A DNA stretch of 64,000 nucleotides from DMER64 sp964600385 (GTDB taxonomy: Bacteria; Bacteroidota; Bacteroidia; Bacteroidales; UBA932), in the NCBI GenBank assembly GCA_964600385.1, contig CAZRJC010000002.1, positions 1-64,000 on the forward strand, in the 5' to 3' direction. The notes under the pieces are model-generated. The model was not told the origin of the DNA and did no database searches. It worked only from the letters and a program-made list of their open reading frames with translations. Numbering within the stretch: the stretch's first letter is position 1; every line of letters starts with the position of its first letter. A program made the position numbers and the translations under genes. Shown piece after piece: positions 17,879-27,106 of this stretch.

Positions 17879-18916
17879 TTAACAACAATGCATGGTGCAG
17901 TGGGAACATTTGGAAAATTCCCCACGCAACCTGCTCTCAACCATCTTCTCCAAACGTTCTCTAATGGTATCGGTCTTTATTTTACCAAGCACATCCTGGA
18001 CAAAAGCCATTTGTTGGAGAGTCTGTGCTTCCGGAAGAGAGATTCCACGCGACCGCAGGTAGAAAAGACCGAGCTCATCGAGACGGCCTATGGAGGCTCC
18101 GTGGGAACATTTTACATCGTCTGCATAGATTTCCAGTTGAGGCTTTGTTGTGATTTTTGCTTCTTTGGAAAGTAATAAATTATGATTTGCCTGGTAGGCT
18201 TCTGTTTTCTGCGAATCTTTTGCCACGAGAATAGTGCCGCGGAAAGATGCCCTGGCATGGTTGTCAAGAACACCTTTAAACAACTGACTGGATGAACAAT
18301 TGCCACTCAGATGCTTAACATCCACATTATATTCAATGCCCTGGTTTCCGTCGGCCAGATAAAGACCGTCCAGGTTACACCGGGCCCCGGGCTGGTCCAT
18401 GACCACCTTTACAGTATTGCTTATGGCACCGCCATAGAGACTAATAATATGAAAGTCAAGTATAGCATTTTTACCCAGGCATGCATTCACGTCCAGCTTA
18501 TAAGACGAGTCTTTGTGTTCGTTTTGCATGAACAGGATATCGAGCTGTGCTCCGTCGCCCAGTGATATGACCGTGTTTCTCAAAGTCTGGTAGAGATATT
18601 CCTTGATCGTATGATCACATACAATCAGCTGCATACGTGCCCCGGGAGCGAGAATCCATTCATTAGTAAATTCCACCGGATGAGGCATATCTTCACTCCT
18701 GACGCTTATGATCTGCACCGGCGAAGAGAACTGGTCTCCGTGTACGTTCATGATCAGTCCCTTACCGTCTTTTCCGGGCACAAGTTCCCATCCGTTTTCA
18801 ATGTCGGTGGGTTCCTGAAGCTGCCCGTCCACCATGAAAACCTGCTTTATGCCCGCACTGGGCACACTGCAACGGAAGGCCTGTTTGACTTCGGGTAGAT
18901 AAGTGTACTCTTTCAT
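17879..18916 (-). CDS. sufD: Fe-S cluster assembly protein SufD
   Basis: This 345-residue SufD pairs with SufB and SufC in the SufBC2D scaffold that builds iron-sulfur clusters. The C-terminal half carries the family beta-helix features (EIYADDVKCSHGASIG, LGLFYLRSRGISLPEAQTL). The N-terminal part is short compared with proteobacterial SufD (about 420 residues). The extreme C-terminus is unusually Cys/His rich (CSHCTMHCC). Its start overlaps the sufC stop by 4 bp (ATGA). Last gene of sufB-pnuC2-sufC-sufD. Confidence 0.93.
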   Translation of the reverse strand: MKEYTYLPEVKQAFRCSVPSAGIKQVFMVDGQLQEPTDIENGWELVPGKDGKGLIMNVHGDQFSSPVQIISVRSEDMPHPVEFTNEWILAPGARMQLIVCDHTIKEYLYQTLRNTVISLGDGAQLDILFMQNEHKDSSYKLDVNACLGKNAILDFHIISLYGGAISNTVKVVMDQPGARCNLDGLYLADGNQGIEYNVDVKHLSGNCSSSQLFKGVLDNHARASFRGTILVAKDSQKTEAYQANHNLLLSKEAKITTKPQLEIYADDVKCSHGASIGRLDELGLFYLRSRGISLPEAQTLQQMAFVQDVLGKIKTDTIRERLEKMVESRLRGEFSKCSHCTMHCC

Positions 18917-19659
18917 AACGCGTTGATGAGATGGTCGTATCCCTTTTCTTCTACCTCCAGTGCCAGTTCCTTGCCGGAAGTTTTTATGATTTGTCCTTTA
19001 TACAAAACGTGGACGATATCGGGGACAATATAATCCAGCAACCGCTGATAGTGGGTTATGACCACAAAGGAATTCTCTTTGGTTTTGAGCTTGTTAACCC
19101 CCTGAGCCACTATGCGTAAAGCATCGACATCCAGACCGCTGTCTGTCTCGTCAAGAAGAGCAAGAGTGGGTTCGAGCATAGCCATTTGAAATATTTCATT
19201 ACGTTTTTTCTCCCCACCTGAAAAACCCACGTTTACACCCCTGTTTCCGAAAGAAGTGTCCATCCCCACAATAGCCATTTTTTCACGCATGAGTTTAAGA
19301 AATTCAGCAGCTGACAATGGCGGCAGGTTTTTATATTTCCGCTGCTCGTTCACAGCCGCTTTCATGAAGTTCACGTTTGAAAGTCCCGGAATCTCCACAG
19401 GATACTGAAAACCGAGGAATACACCCTTACGGGCGCGTTCTTCCGGGGCCATGGCCAAAAGGTCCTCTCCATTATACAACACCTTTCCCTGTGTCACAGT
19501 GAACATTTCACGTCCGGCAAGGACTGCTGCAAGGGTGGATTTTCCGGATCCGTTCGGGCCCATGATGGCATGCACCTCACCCGGTTTAATTTCCAGGTTA
19601 ATACCCCTTAATATTTCCTTTTCGCCGATACGTGCGTGTAAATCAATTATTTTCAACAT
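18913..19659 (-). CDS. sufC: Fe-S cluster assembly ATPase SufC
   Basis: This 248-residue soluble ABC ATPase powers the SufBCD scaffold. It shows Walker A GPNGSGKSTL, the signature GFSGGEKKRNEIFQ (SufC-type) and Walker B LALLDETDSGLDVDAL. The ATG at 19659 matches the family N-terminus (MLKIIDLHARIGEKEILRG); a longer frame to 19710 is rejected. It overlaps the 3' end of pnuC2 by 17 bp and sufD by 4 bp, so translation of the three is tightly linked. Confidence 0.96.
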   Translation of the reverse strand: MLKIIDLHARIGEKEILRGINLEIKPGEVHAIMGPNGSGKSTLAAVLAGREMFTVTQGKVLYNGEDLLAMAPEERARKGVFLGFQYPVEIPGLSNVNFMKAAVNEQRKYKNLPPLSAAEFLKLMREKMAIVGMDTSFGNRGVNVGFSGGEKKRNEIFQMAMLEPTLALLDETDSGLDVDALRIVAQGVNKLKTKENSFVVITHYQRLLDYIVPDIVHVLYKGQIIKTSGKELALEVEEKGYDHLINAL

Positions 19660-20311
19660 AATTCTCTTGTTTTTTCCATTCTTTTTTCCAATGAATGACT
19701 CCAATAACATTCAAAACCAGGTAACAAACAGCCACAATAGGCATAAAGACAAGCCCGGCGGAAATATATAATATTACATTACAAACATTTAAAACAATCC
19801 ATAAAATCCAGCTCTCCCATTTCTTTTTAGCTGCAAGAAGCTGCGCCGTTAACATCAGGCCTGCCACTGTTGCATCCAGGTAAGGCGCACGGGCCGGAGG
19901 AAACACATCGGAAATAGAATGTAGCCTGGTAAGAATAAAACCCCAGATAAAAACAATCACACTTAGAAGGACCACATACACTATTCTCTGTTTTGGCGTT
20001 AAAAACGAGATCTTCAACTGATTGTTCTCATTCTTTTCTCCCGCAGCGGGACGCGTCCATTTATACAGCCCGTATATTAGTATACCTATGGAAACGGGTT
20101 GTAATAACATGTTGGTATACAGGTTCTTTTGAAAGAACATTAAAAACAACAGTGCCGAGTACACAAATCCGATCCAGTAGTTAAGCGCCTTGGCAAGGCT
20201 TGCCAGAAAAACGGACGTTAACCCAAAAATAACGGCACAGAATTCCAGATACGAAACACACTGTCCGTTAATGGTGAAAAAGATATTGTGTAAATCAAAA
20301 AAAGCACCCAT
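19643..20311 (-). CDS. Second PnuC-family transporter, inside the suf operon
   Basis: This 222-residue membrane protein has about seven helices and PnuC-like segments (ALNYWIGFVYSALLFLMF, SIGILIYGLYKW, WILWIVLNVCNVILYI). It is diverged from the pnuC at 3268-3963. It lies between sufB (2-bp gap) and sufC (17-bp overlap), an unusual site for a vitamin carrier. The divergent neighbour across the suf promoter is a thiL-like kinase, so thiamine (PnuT-type) transport is one guess; nicotinamide riboside or riboflavin are equally open. Confidence 0.8.
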   Translation of the reverse strand: MGAFFDLHNIFFTINGQCVSYLEFCAVIFGLTSVFLASLAKALNYWIGFVYSALLFLMFFQKNLYTNMLLQPVSIGILIYGLYKWTRPAAGEKNENNQLKISFLTPKQRIVYVVLLSVIVFIWGFILTRLHSISDVFPPARAPYLDATVAGLMLTAQLLAAKKKWESWILWIVLNVCNVILYISAGLVFMPIVAVCYLVLNVIGVIHWKKEWKKQENYVENN

Positions 20312-20313
20312 AC

Positions 20314-21768
20314 CTATCCAATCGAGCCTTCCAGCGATACACTAAGCAATTTCTGGGCCTCAACAGCAAACTCCATGGGAAGCTTATTCAGCACCTCACG
20401 GGCATATCCGTTAACAATAAGACCAACAGCGTCTTCCGGTCCAATTCCCCGCTGCATGCAATAAAACAGCTGGTCTTCTCCGATTTTGGATGTTGTGGCT
20501 TCGTGTTCCACAACAGCCGTGTCGTTTTCGTTTTCTATATATGGGAACGTATGCGCCCCGCATTTATCTCCCAAAAGGAGTGAATCGCACTGTGAGTGAT
20601 TATAGGCATTATCAGCTCCGGGCAACATTTTCACCAGTCCCCGGTAAGAGTTCTGGCTGTGTCCGGCCGATATACCCTTGCTGACAATCCTGCTGCGGGT
20701 ATTTTTCCCTATATGTATCATTTTTGTCCCGGTATCTGCCTGTTGAAAGTTGTTTGTTACAGCCACCGAATAAAATTCGCTCAGGGAATAGTCACCTTTG
20801 AGAATGGTACTGGGGTATTTCCAGGTAATGGCAGATCCCGTTTCCACTTGTGTCCAGAAAAGTTTGGCATGGGAACCCTTGCAAATGCCTCTCTTGGTAA
20901 CAAAGTTATAGATGCCTCCCTTACCCTGCGAATCGCCCGGATACCAGTTTTGTACGGTTGAGTATTTAACCTCGGCATCCTGCATGACAATAATCTCAAC
21001 CACAGCCGCATGAAGCTGATTCTCGTCTCTCTGGGGCGCAGTGCAGCCTTCCAGGTAGCTCAGGTAAGATCCTTCCTCGGCAACAATAAGCGTTCTTTCA
21101 AATTGTCCCGTTCCGCGGGCATTGATCCTGAAATAGCTGGAAAGTTCCATGGGACAACGTACCCCTTTGGGGATATAGCAGAAAGATCCGTCTGAAAAGA
21201 CTGCCGAATTCAGTGCGGAAAAGAAATTGTCGCCAACAGGAACCACACTTGCCAGGTATTGTTGAACAAGGTGCGGATAATCACGAACCGCCTCGGAAAA
21301 GGAACAAAAAATAATGCCTTTTTCGGCGAGGGTTTCTTTAAATGTAGTCTTTACCGAGACCGAATCGAAAACTGCGTCTACCGCCATACCGGCCAGCACG
21401 TTGCGTTCATGCAGCGGAATCCCGAGTTTTTCAAAGGTTTCGGCCAGTTTCGGATCCATCTCCTGTTCGGAACCGGGGGCTGCGGCAGAGGGACTTTTGG
21501 GGGCGGCGTAATAAATGATATCCTGGTAATCAATTGGAGGAATATCCAGGTGTGCCCAGCCGGGCATTTTCATGGTCAGCCATTTTCTATATGCATTCAG
21601 GCGGAATTCCAGCAACCAGGAGGGCTCTTCTTTCTTTGCAGATATGATACGGATCACTTCTTCGTTTAATCCTTTTTGAATGAATTCCTGTTCGAGTTTT
21701 GTTTCAAAACCGTGTTCGTATTCATTCTCCGTGATCCTCTTTAGTATAGTATCCTGATGTTCGTTCAT
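20314..21768 (-). CDS. sufB: Fe-S cluster assembly scaffold SufB
   Basis: This 484-residue core scaffold subunit of SufBC2D receives sulfur from SufSE. It is full length. Family features are FCYIPKGVRCPMELSSYFRIN, YLEGCTAPQRDENQLHAAVVE, SDGSFCYIP and the conserved C-terminal NSYRGLVKM...CDSLLLGDKCGAHTFPY segment with the cluster/persulfide cysteine. The ATG at 21768 matches the family start MNEHQDTILK; the longer frame runs through the promoter. Leads the operon. Confidence 0.97.
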   Translation of the reverse strand: MNEHQDTILKRITENEYEHGFETKLEQEFIQKGLNEEVIRIISAKKEEPSWLLEFRLNAYRKWLTMKMPGWAHLDIPPIDYQDIIYYAAPKSPSAAAPGSEQEMDPKLAETFEKLGIPLHERNVLAGMAVDAVFDSVSVKTTFKETLAEKGIIFCSFSEAVRDYPHLVQQYLASVVPVGDNFFSALNSAVFSDGSFCYIPKGVRCPMELSSYFRINARGTGQFERTLIVAEEGSYLSYLEGCTAPQRDENQLHAAVVEIIVMQDAEVKYSTVQNWYPGDSQGKGGIYNFVTKRGICKGSHAKLFWTQVETGSAITWKYPSTILKGDYSLSEFYSVAVTNNFQQADTGTKMIHIGKNTRSRIVSKGISAGHSQNSYRGLVKMLPGADNAYNHSQCDSLLLGDKCGAHTFPYIENENDTAVVEHEATTSKIGEDQLFYCMQRGIGPEDAVGLIVNGYAREVLNKLPMEFAVEAQKLLSVSLEGSIG

Positions 21769-21774
21769 AGCGTG

Positions 21775-21802
21775 CAAATATACACGATAATTCTTACTTT
21801 TG
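21775..21802. promoter_or_regulatory. Divergent promoters of suf operon and thiL-like gene
   Basis: The minus-strand -7 TATATTTG (21775-21782) lies 6 nt before the sufB ATG. The plus-strand -7 TACTTTTG (21795-21802) lies 4 nt before the ATG at 21807. Only 38 bp separate the two genes, so leaders are very short. Confidence 0.5.
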
Positions 21803-21806
21803 CAGT

Positions 21807-22847
21807 ATGAGTAAAAAAGAGAAAGAGACGAGAACACCCGTTTCGACACTTGGAAAGTACAATCTTACAGAGCGTTTGGCAGCCCGGTTCACTGTTGTTA
21901 ACGATGTCACCCTGCAAGGCTGTGGAGACGATGCCGCTGTGGCTTATTTTATGGATCCGTTAAGCGTATCTGCCCAGCAATTGGCGTTAGAAGGGGTGGA
22001 TTTCGATCTGAGTTATGTACCGCTGAAATTCATCGGATATAAAACGGCTATCGGGGCCATGGGACAGGTAATGGCCATGAACGCGGCACCGGCGCAGCTT
22101 TTGGTAAGCATAGGCGTTTCACAGCGGTTTTTTGTGGAAGATATTGAATCTGTTTTCGAAGGTATATCGGCCTTGTGCCGCCGTTACTCTGTAGACATTG
22201 CAGCCATCGATGTTCAATCATCCTATACGGGTCTCTCACTGGCTGTGACCGCCATTGGACAGGTAGAACCCGGTTTGCTTACACGCAGGAGCGGAGCACA
22301 GGAAAACGACCTAATTTGTCTGAGCGGAAACGTAGGGGCTGCCTATATGGGACTTCAGCTTCTGGAAAGGGAAAAACGCGTTTTTACCGGAGAGACGGAA
22401 AAAGATGCGCTGCCCGACCTGACCGGGTACGAATACATCCTGGAACGTTACCTGAAACCGGAATTGCCCTCGGCCCTGCTGGAGAATCTGCGCAAGGACG
22501 ACCTGGTACCCACTTCCATGTGCCTTCTGAAAAACGGACTGGCCCACGGTATTTTAAGTCTCTGCAAGGCTTCGGGAAAAGGCGCCAGGCTGTTTGTCAA
22601 TAAGATTCCCATTGCCCGTCAGTGTTTTGAATTTGCCGGGACCGACCCGTCTCTTTCGCCCCTGGTGGCAGCACTTAACGGCGGGGACGATTATGAAATG
22701 CTTTTTACTCTGCCTTTGAGTCAGTACGAAAAGGTACAAAAAGAATACAACCTGGACACTATCGGTCATATTTGCGACGTGTCGTCAGGTTGTAAACTGA
22801 TTACTCCGGACGGGCAGGAGCTGACAGTGGAAAGTCCGGGTATGTAA
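21807..22847 (+). CDS. thiL: Thiamine-monophosphate kinase-like protein (AIR synthase/ThiL family)
   Basis: This 346-residue protein of the PurM/ThiL fold phosphorylates thiamine phosphate to thiamine diphosphate if it is a true ThiL. Signs are the N-terminal GCGDDAAV metal/ATP site, EGVDFDLSYVPLKFIGYKTA, the glycine-rich LSGNVGAAYMGLQLL loop, and C-terminal ALNGGDDYEMLFTLP (GGEDYEL in classical ThiL). Several residues differ from the Escherichia coli motifs, as in other Bacteroidales homologues. No other thi gene lies nearby. Confidence 0.75.
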   Translation: MSKKEKETRTPVSTLGKYNLTERLAARFTVVNDVTLQGCGDDAAVAYFMDPLSVSAQQLALEGVDFDLSYVPLKFIGYKTAIGAMGQVMAMNAAPAQLLVSIGVSQRFFVEDIESVFEGISALCRRYSVDIAAIDVQSSYTGLSLAVTAIGQVEPGLLTRRSGAQENDLICLSGNVGAAYMGLQLLEREKRVFTGETEKDALPDLTGYEYILERYLKPELPSALLENLRKDDLVPTSMCLLKNGLAHGILSLCKASGKGARLFVNKIPIARQCFEFAGTDPSLSPLVAALNGGDDYEMLFTLPLSQYEKVQKEYNLDTIGHICDVSSGCKLITPDGQELTVESPGM

Positions 22848-22854
22848 TAGAAAT

Positions 22855-23442
22855 CTAGAATTCCACTACTGGAGCTTTATCTGCTCCTTCGGCTGCTTTA
22901 AAGTAGGCTTTCTTCTCAAACCCGGCAAACCCTGCAATAATTGAATTCGGGAATTTGCGGATGAGGGTATTGTAGGCCTGTATGGTTTCGTTGAATGTCC
23001 GGCGTTCTACAGTTATCCTGTTCTCTGTGCCTTCCAGTTGTGCCTGAAGCTCCAGATAGTTTTGATTGGCCTTTAACTCGGGATAGCGTTCAATGACAAC
23101 CATGAGACGCCCCAGGGACTGGCTCAGATTGTCCTGTGCACTTTGGAAAGCTTCCATACTTTCCTCGGTAAGATTCGAAGGATCCACAGTAACCGATGTG
23201 GCCTTTGCACGGGCTTCAATTACGGCTTCCAGGGTTCCTCTCTCAAAATCTGCAGCTCCCTTAACGGTAGCCACCAGGTTGGGAATGAGGTCTGACCTTC
23301 TCTGGTAAACATTTTCCACTTGTGACCATGCCTGCACGGCTGTTTCTTCTGCAGCCACCATCCGGTTGTTCACTTTAACGAACCATAAAACCAGAATGGC
23401 AATAATGGCAATGATAATAATCCAAATTCTGCCTTTTTTCAT
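22855..23442 (-). CDS. LemA family protein
   Basis: This 195-residue protein has one N-terminal transmembrane helix (about 4-24) and a cytoplasmic or periplasmic four-helix coiled bundle. LemA hallmarks are VQAWSQVENVYQRRSDLIPNLVATVKG, the central RYPELKANQNYLELQAQLEGTENRI and NSIIAGFAGFEKKAYF. It is full length; function is poorly defined in bacteria. The usual TPM/YgcG partner is absent. It lies 14 bp after rnr, likely one transcript. Confidence 0.93.
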   Translation of the reverse strand: MKKGRIWIIIIAIIAILVLWFVKVNNRMVAAEETAVQAWSQVENVYQRRSDLIPNLVATVKGAADFERGTLEAVIEARAKATSVTVDPSNLTEESMEAFQSAQDNLSQSLGRLMVVIERYPELKANQNYLELQAQLEGTENRITVERRTFNETIQAYNTLIRKFPNSIIAGFAGFEKKAYFKAAEGADKAPVVEF

Positions 23443-23456
23443 ACTTTTTAAATGTA

Positions 23457-25514
23457 TTAGTTTATCAATTTATAATCAAGTTGTTTTTGTTCCAGATTGG
23501 CTCTTTCAACCAAAATGCGGACTCTTTGTCCCAGCTCGAAATGCCGGCCTGTATGGGAGCCCGTGAGCGTATAGGACTCTTTGTCAAATACATAATAATC
23601 GTCTGTCATCTCCCTTACCGGAATCATTCCTTCAATGAGTGTTTCATCAAGCTCTACATACATGCCCCATTCGGTGAGCCCCGAGATGGTCCCGTTGAAT
23701 TCCGAGCCCACCTTGTCCTGCATGTACTCTACCATTTTGTACTTTACACTGGCACGCTCGGCATCCATGGCAAGTTGCTCGCGTTGAGAAAGATGCAGAC
23801 ATTTGGTCTCCATGGCTCCCTGATCTGCAGACTGACCTCCGCTCATGTAATGTGCCAGCAGGCGGTGTACCATCAGGTCCGAATAGCGGCGGATCGGGGA
23901 CGTGAAATGGGTATAAAAATCGAAAGCAAGGCCGTAATGGCCCAGGTTATGTGTCGTGTAATGCGCCCTTGCCATGGAACGAAGTGCCATAATGACAATT
24001 CCGCCCGCCTCGGGTTTTTCCCTGGTCTTATCCAGTAATTTATTCAATTCCCTGGCATAATCCCGGGTAGTCTTTGTTTTCTTCATGTTATATCCAAAAT
24101 GGAAAACAAAGTCGCGGAAGGCTGTCATTTTATCTTCTGCCGGCGGTTCATGCACCCTGTAAACGAATGCAGGCGACTTTTTCCCGGCTACGAACGTGGC
24201 AACTTCCCTGTTGGCCAGCAACATGAATTCTTCTATCAGCCAATTGGAATCAATTGTTTCCTTAACGACGACGGCCAGCGGTTTTCCTGTCTCATCTACC
24301 TGTACTTTAACCTCGGGCCTCTCAAAAGCAATGGCTCCCTTCTTAAAGCGGTCATCCCGCAGCTTCCCGGCCAGTTTATGCAATACGACAAGCCCCTCCC
24401 GGATCTTTTCCGGTACGGGCCCCGAGCCGGCCGTAGAAACATTTTCCACACCGTTCAGTATGGCCTGTGCTTCTTCGTATGACATCCTGCTGCCTGAACG
24501 AATAACGGTCCGTCCAAACCACCTGGAAAGCACCTGTCCCTTATCGTCCAGTTCAAATACGGCTGAAAAACACAATTTTTCTTCACCGGGACGAAGGGAA
24601 CACAAGTTATTAGACAGTTTTTCGGGGAGCATGGGAACCGTCCGGTCCACCAGATATACGGAGTTTCCCCTTTCGAAAGCCGATGTGTCAATCAGCGAAT
24701 CGGGAGTAACGTAATAACTGACATCGGCAATATGAATTCCTACTTCCCACTGTGCCCCCTTGTTATTGGAGGGCCTTATGGATAGTGCATCGTCAAAATC
24801 TTTGGCATCTGCCGGATCTATGGTGAATGTGGGAATGTCACGAAAGTCCCGGCGTTGTTTGAGCTCATCTTCAGGGATCTCAGAGCCGATTTCTTCTGCC
24901 TGTTTTTCAACCTCTTCTGAGAACCGGTAAGGTAATCCGAATTCCGCCAGGATGGCATGCATTTCTGTGTTGTTCTCTCCGGGAAGGCCCAAAACATCAA
25001 GGACCTTGCCAAGAGGCAGGTTGTTCTTTTTGTTCCAGTCGGTAACCAGAATGGCCACTTTTTCCCCGTTATGCGCCCCTGCCAGCTTACCCCGCATCAC
25101 CTCTATATCAAAAGGCATATTCTTTGAATCTGTGATCACGTAGGCCTGTTTGTCAACCAGTTGAAGTATGCCTATATAAGGCCTTTTTGAGCGTTCAAGT
25201 ATCTGAATGACTTCTCCTTCTTTTTTCTTTCCTTCCCTGGCATTCCGGCTGATAACAGCCACCTTCACCAGGTCACCGTGCAAAGCGCCGTTTAATTTTC
25301 TTGCAGGCAAAAAAATATCTTCTACGGGTTCTGCCCCGTTCTGTGTGCTTACTACCAGAAAAGCAAAGCCTTCCCGGGTCATGCTTAGGGTCCCCTCACA
25401 CTCAACAGCTTTCGATCTCCCCCGGCTTCTTCTATTTCCGTAATCCTTTTCCTGACGGGCATTCCCCGACGGTTTGCCGCGTCCTTTACGGCTTGTTTGA
25501 TTTCTTTTACTCAT
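23457..25514 (-). CDS. rnr: Ribonuclease R
   Basis: This 685-residue processive 3'-5' exoribonuclease of the RNB family degrades structured RNA. It has a basic N-terminal tail (KGRGKPSGNARQ), two cold-shock-like OB domains, the RNB catalytic core (IDPADAKDFDDALSI metal-binding aspartates; HYTTHNLGHYGLAFDFYTHFTSPIRRYSDLMVHR) and a C-terminal S1 domain (VGSEFNGTISGLTEWGMYVEL). The start at 25514 is used because an upstream in-frame methionine (25526) falls within the -7 promoter element. Confidence 0.95.
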   Translation of the reverse strand: MSKRNQTSRKGRGKPSGNARQEKDYGNRRSRGRSKAVECEGTLSMTREGFAFLVVSTQNGAEPVEDIFLPARKLNGALHGDLVKVAVISRNAREGKKKEGEVIQILERSKRPYIGILQLVDKQAYVITDSKNMPFDIEVMRGKLAGAHNGEKVAILVTDWNKKNNLPLGKVLDVLGLPGENNTEMHAILAEFGLPYRFSEEVEKQAEEIGSEIPEDELKQRRDFRDIPTFTIDPADAKDFDDALSIRPSNNKGAQWEVGIHIADVSYYVTPDSLIDTSAFERGNSVYLVDRTVPMLPEKLSNNLCSLRPGEEKLCFSAVFELDDKGQVLSRWFGRTVIRSGSRMSYEEAQAILNGVENVSTAGSGPVPEKIREGLVVLHKLAGKLRDDRFKKGAIAFERPEVKVQVDETGKPLAVVVKETIDSNWLIEEFMLLANREVATFVAGKKSPAFVYRVHEPPAEDKMTAFRDFVFHFGYNMKKTKTTRDYARELNKLLDKTREKPEAGGIVIMALRSMARAHYTTHNLGHYGLAFDFYTHFTSPIRRYSDLMVHRLLAHYMSGGQSADQGAMETKCLHLSQREQLAMDAERASVKYKMVEYMQDKVGSEFNGTISGLTEWGMYVELDETLIEGMIPVREMTDDYYVFDKESYTLTGSHTGRHFELGQRVRILVERANLEQKQLDYKLIN

Positions 25515-25523
25515 AATATACGA

Positions 25524-25555
25524 CAAATGTACGTAAAATCTTTTGTGTACCTTTG
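25524..25555. promoter_or_regulatory. Divergent promoters of rnr and gpmI
   Basis: The minus-strand -7 TACATTTG is at 25524-25531 (rnr). The plus-strand -7 TACCTTTG is at 25548-25555, 18 nt before the gpmI ATG. Clear -33 elements are not visible. Confidence 0.5.
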
Positions 25556-25573
25556 TAGCATAATTTTACGCAC

Positions 25574-27094
25574 ATGAAAAAGAATGTATTATTGATGATC
25601 CTTGACGGATGGGGGGAAGGAAAACATGACCACTCCAATGCCATTTATACTACGGGGCAGCCTCATATAGATGCTCTCCGGACACAATATCCCAACAGCA
25701 CCCTGAGCGCATGTGGCGAAGACGTAGGACTCCCCGACGGCCAGATGGGAAACTCAGAAGTAGGACATCTGAATATCGGGGGAGGACGCATTGTTTATCA
25801 GGACCTTGTTAAAATCAACAAAGCCTGCCGCGAAGGTTCCCTGGAAAAGAACAGCGAAATCAAAGCTGCTTACGAATACGCCCGGAACAATGGGAAATCA
25901 CTGCATTTCATGGGATTGGTTTCTGATGGAGGGGTTCACTCTTCCCTTGAACACCTTTTTGCTTTTCTTGATCTGGCCAAGGCCTGGAATCTCCCCCGTG
26001 TTTACGTCCATTGCCTTATGGACGGACGCGACACAGATCCTCAGAGCGGTAAAGCTTTCGTACAACGTCTGGAAAACCATATGGCCAAATCAACGGGTAA
26101 AATTGCCAGTGTCATTGGCCGTTATTACACCATGGACCGGGATAAAAGATGGGACCGGGTGAAACTTGGTTATGATCTGGCTGTTAACGGGACAGGTACC
26201 CCTTTCACAAGCGCTGTGGAAGGAATAAGCCAAAGTTATGCCGCCGGTATTACCGATGAATTCATAAAACCCATTGTTTGCGTAGACTCCCATGGTGCTC
26301 CTGTTGGAACAATTCAACCGGGTGACGCCATGATATTTTTCAATTTCCGCAACGACCGGGCGAGAGAAATAACACGCGTCCTTACTCAGGAAGACATGCC
26401 TGATCTGGGCATGCATACACTTCCCTTGTATTATTGCTGCCTCACTCCTTATGACGACAGTTTCAAAGGCCTGCACATTCTATTTGACAAGGATAATGTA
26501 CAGAAAACCCTTGGAGAAGTGGTCAGTGCTGCAGGAAGAACCCAGTTGCGCATTGCCGAAACCGAAAAGTACGCCCACGTCACTTTCTTCTTTTCCGGAG
26601 GCCGTGAAGAAATGTTCCCTTACGAAGACCGCATTCTGGTACCTTCGCCCAAAGTGGCCACTTACGATCTGAAACCCGAGATGAGCGCCCCACAAGTAGC
26701 CGAAAAAGTAATGGATGCGCTCCGTAGCGGGAAATACAACCTTATAGTCCTCAACTTTGCCAACGGCGATATGGTGGGCCACACCGGTATCTACGATGCC
26801 ATTTGTCAGGCTGTCAAAACAATAGACAATTTGGCGGGACAGGTTGTGACTGTGGCACAGGAACATGATTATTCCGTGCTCATAACCGCCGACCACGGCA
26901 ACGCTGACAATGCAGTTAACGAAGATGGATCGCCCAATACGGCACATTCGCTTAACCGCGTCCCTTTTATTGTAGTCGACAAAGAAGTAAAAAAAGTACA
27001 AAACGGTATCCTGGCAGATATTGCCCCCACTATTCTTGATCTTATGGGAATCCCGGCCCCCGAAGAGATGACCGGACATTCACTCATTAGCTAA
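25574..27094 (+). CDS. gpmI: 2,3-bisphosphoglycerate-independent phosphoglycerate mutase
   Basis: This 506-residue Mn-dependent enzyme interconverts 3- and 2-phosphoglycerate in glycolysis and gluconeogenesis. Alkaline-phosphatase-fold motifs are LMILDGWGEG, the phosphoserine loop GQMGNSEVGHLNIGGGR, DGRDTDPQSG, NFRNDRAREITR, NFANGDMVGHTG and ITADHGNADNA. Full length. dnaE starts 12 bp downstream, so the two may be co-transcribed. Confidence 0.97.
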   Translation: MKKNVLLMILDGWGEGKHDHSNAIYTTGQPHIDALRTQYPNSTLSACGEDVGLPDGQMGNSEVGHLNIGGGRIVYQDLVKINKACREGSLEKNSEIKAAYEYARNNGKSLHFMGLVSDGGVHSSLEHLFAFLDLAKAWNLPRVYVHCLMDGRDTDPQSGKAFVQRLENHMAKSTGKIASVIGRYYTMDRDKRWDRVKLGYDLAVNGTGTPFTSAVEGISQSYAAGITDEFIKPIVCVDSHGAPVGTIQPGDAMIFFNFRNDRAREITRVLTQEDMPDLGMHTLPLYYCCLTPYDDSFKGLHILFDKDNVQKTLGEVVSAAGRTQLRIAETEKYAHVTFFFSGGREEMFPYEDRILVPSPKVATYDLKPEMSAPQVAEKVMDALRSGKYNLIVLNFANGDMVGHTGIYDAICQAVKTIDNLAGQVVTVAQEHDYSVLITADHGNADNAVNEDGSPNTAHSLNRVPFIVVDKEVKKVQNGILADIAPTILDLMGIPAPEEMTGHSLIS

Positions 27095-27106
27095 AAATAG
27101 TCAGGC

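Noticed and set aside
21769..21806. Thiamine (TPP) riboswitch between sufB and the thiL-like gene
   Set aside because: Only 38 bp are available, filled by two -7 elements.
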